Positions 23,282 to 34,100 of a DNA stretch of 64,000 nucleotides are shown piece after piece. The DNA comes from Cunninghamia lanceolata (taxonomy: Eukaryota; Streptophyta; Pinopsida; Cupressales; Cupressaceae): the NCBI GenBank assembly GCA_027924645.1, contig BSBN01001017.1, forward strand, positions 8,706,501-8,770,500, in the 5' to 3' direction. The translations under genes were made by a program, and so were the position numbers. Within the stretch, counting starts at the first letter, position 1. Each line of letters starts with the position of its first letter. The notes beneath the pieces were generated by a model, which saw only the letters and a program-made list of their open reading frames with translations, was not told where the DNA came from and did not search any database.

Positions 23282-24655
23282 CTATTTAACATCTTTAACC
23301 ACAGCGAAGGCTTGTTTTTCAACCAAAGAATATTTCAGCTCATGCCTTTTAAGGGGAATGCTCATGAAAGCTATGGGAACCTCTTCATCTAATTCATTTT
23401 TCTGTAACAAAATACCCGACATGGTATGTTCCGAAGCATAACAGTAAATAATAAAATCTTTTTGAAAATCAGGATTTACCAAAGTGGGAGTGTTTGCAAT
23501 CGCTTCCTTGATATCTTCAAATGCCTTCTTAACAACTTCATTCCACTTGAATGGCTGTTTCTCGCTCATCATTCCAACAATATGTTTTGTAATCTCAGCA
23601 AAGTCAGGAATAAACCTTCTGAGAAAATTGATTTGACCAAAGAAGGACTTGACTCCAGTTCTATTTGAAGGGAGACTAAGCTATTGAATCGCTCTTACCC
23701 TCTCTAGATCAATTCTGATTCCATCTTTTGAGACTAGGTGTCCCAACAATTTTCCCTCAGTCACATAGAAAACTGACTTCTTGGGATTGAGTAAGATGCC
23801 ATGGCTTTGGCACCTTTGTAAGACAGTTTCCAGATCTTTCAGGTGATCTTCTCTATTCTTAGAAAAAATAGTCAGATCATCAAGGTAAATAACAATAATT
23901 ATGTTCTTCAGATCTCTAAAAGATGAATCCATCACCCGTTGAAAAGTTGCTCCCGCATTAATCAGACCAAAGGGCATTTGATTATAGGCAAAAGTTCCTC
24001 GAGGTGTGGTGAAAGCAGTCTTATGTTGATCCTCTATAGCCACACCTATTTGATTGTAACCTAAGAAACCATCCAACATAGACATCATTTCAGACTTGGC
24101 AACTATCTGCAAAATGTGGTCCATCACAGGCAAGGGATAGTTATCTTTCAGGCTGGCCTGGTTCAAGTTCCTAAAGTCAACACAGATTCTTATTTCTCCA
24201 TTTTTCTTGCGTACCAGAACGATATTTGCCACCCAAGTGGAGCGATGGATTGGATAGATAATTCTAGCTTTCAACATCTTATCAATCTCATTAAAAATAG
24301 CTTCAGCAACTTTCAGATTATAATTCCTTAGCTTCTGTCTGAATGGAACTGCATTTGCTTTCAAAGGAATATGGTGTTGAAACTGTCCATGTCTAAAATT
24401 TTTAAGATCATTATAGCACCAGGAAAAAACATTCTTATACTTGATTAACAATTTGATCAATTTGTTTTTCTCCTCTGAAGAACAACACTTACCAATGGAT
24501 ATCCATTTAGGATCAGCTTCATTCCCAATATTTATTTTCTCATAATCCTCTGCTTTATCAGCAATATAGGGAAGTTTGCCTTTAATATATTCATCTCTTT
24601 GAGAAAACAAATGTTCTAAAGAAACTAGTCCTTTAGGGATTTTGTTTCCCTTCAA
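23282..24655 (-). pseudogene. TE-A reverse transcriptase and RNase H remnant
   Basis: The 324-residue block 24655-23681 contains the RT fingers/palm: VRKKNGEIRICVDFRNLN, SMLDGFLGYNQ, FTTPRGTFAYNQMPFGL and the active site IYLDDL. A TAG stop at 23678-23680 breaks the frame before the thumb (VKSFFGQINFLRRFIPDF). The following gypsy-type RNase H (23572-23282) reads FIIYCYASEHTMSG where active enzymes have TDAS, so the first catalytic Asp is missing. A further TAG follows at DVK. The protein would copy the element RNA in the particle; RNA degradation is probably done by the upstream second RNase H. Confidence 0.88.
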
Positions 24656-24659
24656 ATCA

Positions 24660-26823
24660 TGTCATCTTTTGGATTAATCCCAGGGTCAGGACTGAATTCT
24701 TTACACTCTGTTTCGGAACCTTCAAAATAGGTCCCCAAAAACATTTCAGCATTTCCTAAAAACTTTCTGATCTAATTATCACTCTCAAAAACTTGCTAGC
24801 TCTTAGCATTGTCAGGGACATTAGGACTATATACCATTTCTATTCTATAAGAATCTTTTTTGAAATTCAGATGTGGCAAAAGGAGAGAAGTTGATACTGC
24901 TAAAGAATCTGCTTAGGAGTTTTGATCTCTGGGAATTGTTTCGATAGAAAAGGCATCAAAATATTCGATCTCATCCCATACCCTATTTCTATAATGCTTT
25001 AGTCTTTCATTCTTAATAGAAAAGATCCCCCTTACCTATTTCACAATTAATTCAGCATCACCCTTCACCTTAAGTACCTTCACACCCCTTCCTTTGGCTT
25101 TAAAAAGCCCAAGCAGTAAAGCTTCATATTCTACAGTATTGTTGGTGTTTTTAAACTCTAGCTTAAAAGAATAAGAAAAAATTTCACCTTCAGGTGAGAT
25201 CAACACAACCCCAGCCCCAGAACCAATAGTAGCACAACTACCGTCAAATTCCATAACCCATAGGTCATCAGAATGTACAGATCTTTGCATTAATTTTTCT
25301 TTGGGGTCTACCTCACAGTTCTGTTCAGAGGAGAGAAAATAGTTGCCAAATTCACATTCCTCAAATAAAATCTGGGCCTTGGGATCATCAGAGGGGTAGA
25401 TGGTGAACTTGCACTTGGGCTCAAGTTCCAGCTTCACTTTCTGTTTCCCCACTAGGATTGTGGCCTCTGACCAATCCAGTTTGATTTGTCCATGCAAATC
25501 CTTGCAAAATGTCCTGCTCAAAAGCATTCCATAACTAGCAGGAATATCTGCTACCAAAATAGTCAATTTCACCTTTTTGTCAAGGTAAGCTGCAAGAGTG
25601 ACTCGTGCATCTTTAATCTGCCCAAGCAAGGAAACCTGTTTTCCATCCATAGAATAACATCTACCAAATGTTTTTGTGAGTGATAACCCTAGAGCTTTAG
25701 CCATAGAGGAAGGCATAATGTTGTCAGAGGCTCCTGAATCTATAATACAGTTACTAAGTTTATGACCATTGATAAACAAAGACACATAGAAAGGATTGGG
25801 TTTCAAATCAGTACAAGGAGCATTGATTGATGAATTGGGAGTCATTTTAGGGGCAGTCATGGCTGACTCAGATGAGGAAGTAAATAGTCGAGCAATGGGA
25901 GATTCAGCATCAACCTCTAATTGACTCTCAGATTCAGTTTGTGCAGGACTACCTTTAACATGTTTAACCAGCTTGTCAAGTTCAGTAGGTTTCAACTTGA
26001 GATACTCAATAGGAGAGATTTGAATTTTTGCAGACTTACAGAAATCTACAATATCGAAAGAAACATCTGAATTATTTCTATGCAACAGTTTAGTTTCTTG
26101 AACCTTCAAATTAGCATCATGGGTTCTAGTTAAAGGTTCCTTACCTTTGCCAGGTACTTCTTGAGTATTAGAGGATTTCACATTCCTCTGACTCCTGGTG
26201 AGCATGGCGCATGAAGGATCTTCAAGGGTAACCAATATTTTACCCCCCCTTTCTGAATCAGACTCATATTCAAGGAAGTGTATTTCAGAGCTGCCAAGTT
26301 CCTCAAAGTTCCTTTCTTCTTCTATGGATTCCCCTAGCATATCTTGAGTAGCCGTCATCTGAGTGTACCTGAGCATTTCTGGGTAGGAATTTCCATCATG
26401 GTTAGTAGTCAAGTGAAAAATACACATGTTTCCCCTTCCAGGAGGAGCTTCAATAGCCAGTCTTGGCTGTGCTGATGTTAGGGGTAAAGCTCTACCAGTA
26501 TTTGCTTGTTGATTCAAATTCCTTCTGCTTATATCTTGATATGGTTGTTGGAAGGGGGCACCAGTTTTAGGTAGTTGCCTCTTTAAGGCAATCATATCAT
26601 TAACCAACCTTTGCACTACAGGATCTGTAGATGATGAGGGCTGGGCATTTGGCACCTGGACCTCTCTCTTCCATTTACTGGCCATAATGAGATCATCCTC
26701 CAATCTGACGGCTAAGGCTTGTGCAGCTGGTAAATCGGCAATTACTCCTCTCCTGAGATGGAAGCTAATATCAAGAGGCATAGAATTAATAAAAAAACAT
26801 TTTTGATTTTTGCCAGATGGTCT
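24660..26823 (-). pseudogene. TE-A Gag C-terminus, protease and second RNase H
   Basis: The open piece runs from the TE-B junction to 25036. Its first few residues when read from 26832 come from TE-B, so the true sequence starts at 26823. Order: end of Gag capsid (FINSMPLDISFHLRRG), linker with a CxxH remnant (MCIFHLTTNHDG), aspartic protease with IIDSGASDNIMP and MLLSRTF, then an archaeal-type RNase H beginning LWVMEFDGSCA with GSGAGVVLISPEG, NTVEYEALLLG and KGDAELIVK. A TAG at 25033-25035 splits this domain, at the place where TE-B has ...IVSQIR, i.e. a Gln codon. The remainder (KNERLKHYRNRVWDEIEYFDAF) continues to about 24880. Confidence 0.85.
26819..26823. repeat. Target-site duplication of TE-B, left copy (GGTCT)
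   Basis: GGTCT precedes the TE-B terminus at 26824 and recurs at 40467-40471. It also follows the internal LTR copy at 29533-29537, because TE-A flank is duplicated there. Confidence 0.92.
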
Positions 26824-27505
26824 TGTTGACACTCATTTTGACCAGGGGTTGATTTGTCATGATCAGGAGGTTTCTTCATTTGAAGCCTTTATCTTCTTGC
26901 CCATTTTTTCTAAGTGTTGGACCTCCTCAGCATTTTTCAACTGCAGCATCATGTTTTCCTGAGGAGGAGGTCATCATCATCATCTTGTCTTCGATGGTCT
27001 GCATCATCATGTTCTTCGTCAACTGGGTTTTTCAACGTCATCATCATATTTCAACTGTCGGGTGATGTTCGGGTTTTATCCTGATGATGCTGACGAGCTA
27101 CAGTGCGCCCTGATCTGCTTGCGAGGGTGATGTTTCAAAGTCTCCAGTGATCTTCCATTTATCACCTTGCGCGAGCATGATGATGATGTTGCTTATTCTT
27201 TGAATTGCTCGACCTAACTTGTTTTTTCCTAAGGGTCGTGTTCATCATCATCATATTTCCAGTTATCATCCTGCTGCTTGTGGAGGTCATCATATTTTCT
27301 GCCTTCATGATATTTCGCCGGGGTGATATTTTTATCATCGGGTGATCTTGGTTAACATCATCCTGATGATGTTGTTGAAGAGTTGTAATTGCGACCCGAT
27401 ATTCACTAGGGTCATCATATTTTGGAACGTCAGGATGATCTTAGTCAATATCATCCTGATGATGTTGTATCACTTCCTTTTCTTTGTTTCTCATCCTGAT
27501 GATGC

Positions 27506-28096
27506 TGACGTCATCCGTATATCAGGGTGATATTTTTCTTTCTGCCTATCTGCATCATGATATTTGCGAAGGAGGGGGGTGATATTTTCATATCACCCGG
27601 ATATATGTTTGTTCGAACATCATGATGATGTTGAGGAGATATCCGCCTGCTAGTTTCGCGTGTTATCTATTGAGGGTGATCTTTTCAAGCAGCATCATCA
27701 TATTCAGTTTTCGCCCCGATCTTACAGAGGAGCTACAGTGCAACCTGATATTTGAACATCATCAGGATATTTCCAAATATCCGGTTGTCTTCCGAATATC
27801 ATGATGATGTAAATATGATGATGACGTCATCAAGGTCCGCGGGGGTCATATCTCTAACACTGATCATCTTGAAGAGACCTCCTGATATTTGCAAACATGA
27901 TGATGACGTCATCCGGATGTGAGGAGGTGCGCAGTAGGCGGATATGATGATGACGTCAGCAGGATATGATGATGACGTCATCATATTGTTCATCGGCCAG
28001 ACTTTTGTTATAAGCTCAGCAGGAGGATGTTCCTCCGAAGGATCAGGTTGTGCCGATTATCATGAAGGTTATATTTCAAATATCATGATGACGTCA
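27506..28096 (+). promoter_or_regulatory. Array of six TGACGTCA palindromes in the TE-B U3
   Basis: Exact TGACGTCA occurs at 27506, 27822, 27904, 27951, 27973 and 28089, the last about 115 bp upstream of the TATA box. TGACGTCA is the core site of CRE/TGA-type bZIP factors; that plant bZIPs act here is inference. The right LTR keeps five, the second being mutated to TGACATCA. Confidence 0.65.
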
Positions 28097-28209
28097 GGGT
28101 GATATTTCGAACAACAGGATATCATGCTGCTGGAGGATGATGATGATGAAGTCTTATACTAGTGTCGTCAGGAGCAAAAGTACCGACATGATATATGCTC
28201 ATGACCTAG

Positions 28210-28218
28210 TATATAAAG
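28210..28218 (+). promoter_or_regulatory. TATA box of the outer left TE-B LTR
   Basis: TATATAAAG, conserved in the right LTR at 39144-39152. It is the probable core promoter with RNA start near 28240. Confidence 0.7.
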
Positions 28219-29532
28219 TGCAAAGGAAGTTGCTGCGGGGTGCATGTGGGATAATGTGATCCTGCATATTCGAAATATCATGATGATGAGTCTCGGCGGG
28301 AAATGGTTGCGACTGCAGATTTGATGATTTTCCCGAGGCCGCGGGTTGGTGCGCCATTAATGGCGATTGTTGCAGAGGTATGGGCGATGGCGTGGGTCGA
28401 TCTTGTACCCGACTGGAGGTGTCAATCAGCGGGCAGGAGCGCAGGGCTCGAGAAATCTTCCTGTCTCCTCCCCCACCTGCTGCATTCAAGTTTGGGCGCC
28501 AATCCGGTTGTGTTTGAGCGCCATTTCCATGATGTTGTGTATCTGGCGAAATTCTGGTCAACATTGTAATTAATTGCTGAGCACCTACCTGGCTGTTATA
28601 AGCAGGTGGTCTTGCTCATTTGAGAGGTTGTTGAAAGTTGATGATTCTGGCTCTGTAACGCATAACAAGCTGATCTGGTTGCTCTGTACAGCTTACCTGT
28701 GAGTTTATGTATCTCCTGTTGTTTGTTTTTGGCATGAACCCACTGACTTCATGATTAAGTTTATATGAGAAATGTTGTTTGGCATGTGTTGTGTTAATTC
28801 TGTCTCCAGTATTGCATGTATTCTTCTTCTGAATCTGGATGTTTAGTAATGTTTAGATTCTGGAGCATAGAATTCCTATGTTGACTGTCTGATCTTTTAA
28901 CTTCTACTTAAGGGGTAGATTAAACTGTTTTCAGGTTGAACATTGGGAAGGGTATACTGCAGTAGGGATACCATAAGTAGAGATAACCTAACACTTTGTA
29001 TTGGGAGATGCCTGTAAGGCAGGTATCACATAGATCCCCTTGAAATCCAGTTTTAGTTGTTTATGCTGATCATTCACAGGTGTATGTCTATTGACTCCAG
29101 GCCCTGGATAGGCACCAATCAGGCTTTGTTTTGTGTTATAACCATACCCAGCTTTGCATCCACACTTAAACTCCAAAGCAAAATCTAAAACCAACATTAG
29201 GACATTAGAGTTAGTTTAGGAACCTCAGTCCTCTGTCTGCAACTGCAAATAGGCCCAAAGCTAGCCCCTTTGCCCTTATCTTTCAGTTTTGGTCTACTTA
29301 CAGGAGGACTATCTGCTTTCTGTCAGCATCCCAGCCTTGTATGCATATCCTCATGGATGTTGAGTAGGGAATACCCCCCTAGGTCTTGCAGAGCCTGAAG
29401 AAGAAGAGGAGATAAAATATAGAGTCTATCTCCTACACTGTTGACCCCCTGGCCCAGAGATCCTGTTGATCACTGATGGCTACCTTGTAGGGAAATCTGG
29501 GAATAAGCATCCAGTTTGGGAAAAAGTCAACA

Positions 29533-30369
29533 GGTCTTTTAGTAGTAGGGATTTTGTTCACAATTCTGTTAAATTTAGTCACGATTTCCCTCAGGTTCAT
29601 GAATCTCTTTCTTAAGCTGAGTCAGCTGTGCAAGGAGGTAATGCTCGTCCTCTGCACTTTTGAACCTATTTTCAAAAGCAGTCTTCATGTCATTCCAATT
29701 TGAAATTAAGGAATTAGTTAGTTGGTAGAACCATTGTGCCACAGTGTCAGTCAAAGTCTGCACAAAGAGCCTTATGGCAACATCTTGGTGTTGTACACCT
29801 AACACACTACATGCTGCTGCAAAGGCACACAAATGTTCTTCTGGTGATTGTTTGCCGTCTCCATTGAACCTAGGCAAATTTTCTCTTGCATTTTTAGGTA
29901 GAGGATTTAGGTTAGCCCCTAGGTTCAAAGGCCCTATGGCTTCTCCCCAAGGTTGGGCCATGGGTAGAAAATTTATAGCTAAGGGGATAATAGTGCCTGA
30001 AAGAGTTAAAGCTTGATATACAGGGGAAGTAGAAGGCTTAGGGGGGCTAGGGGGTCTACTTCTAGCTCTTCTTGCATGAGTAGGGATATAAGGAAAATTA
30101 AGGCTTTGTAGTGCTTCAAAGGTAGAATCTTCAACTCCCTCTCTCCTCAAAGACCTGGTATACGGTCTAGAATCCAGCTTAAAATGTTGTGGCTGAATAG
30201 GCAGTTATTAATTTCTATGTTGTTCTTGATTTCTTTGCGCTTCAAGGACTTGATTTCTTCCTACATTTCGTGCCTGCCTTCTTCTCTGCCTAAGTAACAA
30301 CAATCTTAGGTTATCGGCCAATTCCTCTTCTTGTTCTAATACTCTACTTGCTCTTATGTAATCTTCACT
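29533..30369 (-). pseudogene. Duplicated piece of TE-A gag between two TE-B LTR copies
   Basis: It matches 40467-41303 over 837 bp with only two differences that I saw. It carries the same 191-residue Gag piece (30150-29575) with the capsid motif LPRFNGDGKQSPEEHL. It begins with the GGTCT target site directly after a complete LTR and ends at a non-homologous junction (two extra T) with a partial LTR. It therefore records a local duplication, not an independent gene. Confidence 0.9.
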
Positions 30370-30371
30370 TT

Positions 30372-31039
30372 GCATAGAATTCCTATGTTGACTGTCTGAT
30401 CTTTTAACTTCTACTCAAGGGGTAGATTAAACTGTTTTCAGGTTGAACATTGGGAAGGGTATACTACAGTAGGGATACCATAAGTAGAGATAACCTAACA
30501 CTTTGTATTGGGAGATGCCTGTAAGGCAGGTATCACATAGATCCCCTTGAAATCCAGTTTTAGTTGTTTATGCTGATCATTCACAGGTGTATGTCTATTG
30601 ACTCCAGGCCCTGGATAGGCACCAATCAGGCTTTGTTTTGTGTTATAACCATACCCAGCTTTGCATCCACACTTAAACTCCAAAGCAAAATCTAAAACCA
30701 ACATTAGGACATTAGAGTTAGTTTAGGAACCTCAGTCCTCTGTCTGCAACTGCAAATAGGCCCAAAGCTAGCCCCTTTGCCCTTATCTTTCAGTTTTGGT
30801 CTACTTACAGGAGGACTATCTGCTTTCTGTCAGCATCCCAGCCTTGTATGCATATCCTCATGGATGTTGAGTAGGGAATACCCCCCTAGGTCTTGCAGAG
30901 CCTGAAGAAGAAGAGGAGATAAAATATAGAGTCTATCTCCTACACTGTTGACCCCCTGGCCCAGAGATCCTGTTGATCACTGATGGCTACCTTGTAGGGA
31001 AATCTGGAAATAAGCATCCAGTCTGGGAAAAAGTCAACA
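30372..31039 (+). repeat. 5'-truncated inner left LTR of TE-B
   Basis: It matches the last 668 bp of the outer copy (28865-29532), differing at a handful of bases. It begins GCATAGAATTCC and ends GTCAACA before the primer-binding site. It contains no TATA box. Confidence 0.93.
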
Positions 31040-31043
31040 GAAA

Positions 31044-31061
31044 TTGGCGACTCCGCTGGGG
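31044..31061 (+). promoter_or_regulatory. Primer-binding site of TE-B
   Basis: TTGGCGACTCCGCTGGGG lies four bases after the LTR end. TE-A has the related TTGGCAACTCTACTGGGG at the same spacing. Tat/Ogre-type elements are reported to use tRNA-Arg; I did not verify the tRNA. Confidence 0.8.
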
Positions 31062-31111
31062 AACCTTGTGAAAGAACCCTGGTTAACAGAAGAAAACAAT
31101 TCCTAGAAATA

Positions 31112-31127
31112 GGTGGCGACTCCGAAG
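31112..31127 (+). promoter_or_regulatory. Second primer-site-like motif in the TE-B leader
   Basis: GGTGGCGACTCCGAAG repeats the TGGCGACTCCG core of the primer-binding site 68 bp downstream, 31 bp before the gag start. Its complement CTTCGGAGTCGCCACC resembles the sequence before the 3' LTR (37743-37758). Its role is unknown. Confidence 0.5.
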
Positions 31128-31157
31128 CAATCTCCCAACCGGTCAAAGTAAATTTAT

Positions 31158-34100
31158 ATGCAGGGGAGAAGATCCCAACAAACTCCTTTATTTGAAGAGT
31201 TACCATTAACAAAAAGAATGATGTATAGAAGAAAGGGAACTGTCTCAGCTAGTCATGAGAGCTCCCCCAGAAAAAGTGATGATGTACAAGATAACCCTAG
31301 GCCATCAGGACAGCATGCTCCTTATTTTTCAAGTGCAGAAGCTGATATCCAAGGTGCATATGAGAGGCAACAGGGTGGTGGTATGAGAATGAGGTCAGAG
31401 GTGTTCCAAGAACGCCCTTTTCTAGACCCAAGTGAGAGGTTTGAAGAGGCAGAGTCCCTAAGGGATGATGAAGATGATGACCCAAATGGTATGAGACCAT
31501 CTACCTCCAGACCTAAGGATGAACAACTAGATGAAGAAATCAAAAGCCTAAGAGCAGAACTAGAATACCTACAAGCCATGAAAATCAGAGATGATATACA
31601 GCAGAAAGTGCAAGCCTTGAGAACTGCCCAAAATAATTCAGTTCCTACCTTAGAAAATGCAAATATGCAAAGACATCAGCAAAGATATGACATGCATCAT
31701 CAGCATCATGATGACAGACAAAATGTGAATGATGCTAGGATACCACTAAACAATGCAGGAAACCAAAATGCAAATAGAAATATTAATGTTAATCAACCAA
31801 ATAGACAGCCCATGCAGTTGGACAGATTCAGACAGCTGGTGTTTGATGGTATTCCTGGGTATCCTAACCCCATTGACAAGCATCTGAGGCTGCAAGTGCC
31901 TAAGTTTTCAGGAAACAACACAGTGTCAGGAGAAGATCATCTAAAGGCCTTCCAAAATGTCATGGATAATTTTGAGGTTGAGCATGAGGATGTTTTCATG
32001 AAGTCATTCATGCAATCCTTAATAGATGAGGCAAGAGAATGGTACAGGAATCTGCCTGACCGGAGCATATCATCATGGGATGATTTTAAGAGGATGTTCA
32101 AGGAGCAATATGGTGATAAAACTGACCCTAGCTTCTTTGTAAATGAGTTCACCAGCATCACCAAAGGGTCAAATGAACAGGTTGCAGACTTTAATGCAAG
32201 ATTTACTAAAGTGTTGAACAAATTGCCACATCATATGAGGCCAAATGAACCAATGTGCATAATTTTGTACATCAATGCCTTTGATGCAAAGACTGCATAT
32301 GGACTGAGAGATAAAGGTCCTGCCACTCTCAGGGAGGCTTTCAGGATTGCAGTAAATATTGAAAACAATAGGAAAGCATCAGGCAAGACAAATAGAAGGG
32401 ATGATGTAAAAATTTTGCAGAATCCAAATAAGCCTCAGAACACTCAAGGTAGTACATCTGCTCCTGAAGATAAGATAGACAAACTGGCAAATGTTGTTAA
32501 GGACCTGAGCTATAGATTAGCTAGAAGTGAAAAAGGGATGGGTCCTGACAGGCAAATCCATCAAAGACAGGAAAAGAGGCCATCATTACATGATATGCCT
32601 TATAACACCAATTGGCATGATGGTAAGCCTGTATATCCACGTAACAACACAAGTCAGAGGGCTCAACATGCCAAGGAAACTCCTGATCCCCTGAAGAAAA
32701 CTATAAATATTGCTGATGATGCTCCGTGGTGTATAATCTGTCAGATGCCACATTCACAATCACAGTGCATGATTGCCCAATCTTTGTATGATAATGCTAC
32801 ATCTTGTAATGAGTGCAATGAGCCACATCATGTGCAGGATGATGATGTTAACATGATGTCCATAGGTAATGGATATACTCTATATGGTGCTGATGAGAAG
32901 ACACATGATCAGGTTCAGGCCTGCCAACAGTCCCCATATGATGAAGATCATGAGGATAATTATGTGTATGCTCAGAACTCACACAATTTTCTGAGTAGCT
33001 TACACCGACCTTCTGATGAGGAAATCAGAGCCTTCACAGCTGCAGCAGTTGCTCAGGTCAAGAGCAACTACAATCTCAGAGGTAAAAATCAGGTTGGCAG
33101 CCCACATCAGCCAGAAGATATTTCTGCAGGTCAGCAGATGCATGGTCATAAAGGAACTGAACCACAAAAAAGGCAGTGGGTAAATAACAAGCAGAACTTT
33201 AGATACAGAACAGGTCATGATTTCCAAGGACCAGAAAACAAAACCCCTCAGGCTGAAGATCAAAGTAGAGGTTCCCAAGACAGGAATGATGATCAGGGAA
33301 CTATGAGAATGAAAGCTAAGTCAGCTCAGGATAAAAGCAAGATAGTGGAGCAAGCTACAACTGCTGTACAAAACTGTGCTCCTTTTGATATAGCCCAGAT
33401 CCTCTCTCAGGTAAAGGTCTCTGTTCCACTTATGGAACTCATGAAAGTGGAAGAGATCAAGAATAGAACAATATCCCTAATCTCAGGGGTACCTTTTCAA
33501 GCTAAGCAAAATGATCAGACCCAGGGTGAGAAACAGGTCATGTGCAATGAAGAAGATGAGACTCCTGAAGTCTATTTAGGAATGACCATGACAAAGTGTC
33601 CTTCACAGGTTGAACCATTTTATGTTTCCCTGGTTATAAATGGTAAAATAATTAGAAACTGTATGCTTGACTCTGGAGCATCCACAAATGTCATGCCTTT
33701 GGCTATCATGCGACAAACAGGATTAAAAATTGACAAGGCATGTGGAAAATGCTATGCAATGGATGCCAGAGAGGTACCAGTTATTGGAATCATGAAGGAT
33801 GTGGATTTCAAACTGGCAGCATTTCCTGAAAAGAAATATAAGATGAATATAACAGTGGTTGACATCAAGCCACAGTATGGTATGCTGCTGTCAAGAAGAT
33901 GGGCAGCACTAATAGGTGGAAGTATGCAGCTGGACCTGTCATATGCCATGATTCCAATGAATGGCAGGGATGTCAAGCTAATTAGAGAGCAAAGATCATC
34001 AGAGACAGTGGAAGACCAAGAAGCAAATGAACAGGTATGCTTTGTGGACACTGACTGTGATAACTTCAGGGTTGTCTCAGATGATGCAGAAGATGAAAAG

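Larger units (their letters stand above)
26824..29532 (+). repeat. Outer left LTR of TE-B (complete)
   Basis: It runs TGTTGACACTC to GTCAACA. It is rich in CATCATGATGATG-type words and GGTGATATTT, has six TGACGTCA palindromes (27506-28096) and a TATA box at 28210. It is followed by target-site GGTCT and TE-A gag, not by a primer site. Confidence 0.95.

Noticed and set aside
28199..28573. ORFs of 68-121 residues around 28199-28573 and their copies at 39133-39507
   Set aside because: They overlap the TE-B promoter-R/U5 region on both strands and differ only as LTR copies differ; no coding signature beyond openness.
28988..29197. 69-residue ORF repeated three times (28988, 30495, 39922)
   Set aside because: It lies in TE-B U5 on the antisense strand; repetition is explained by the three LTR copies.
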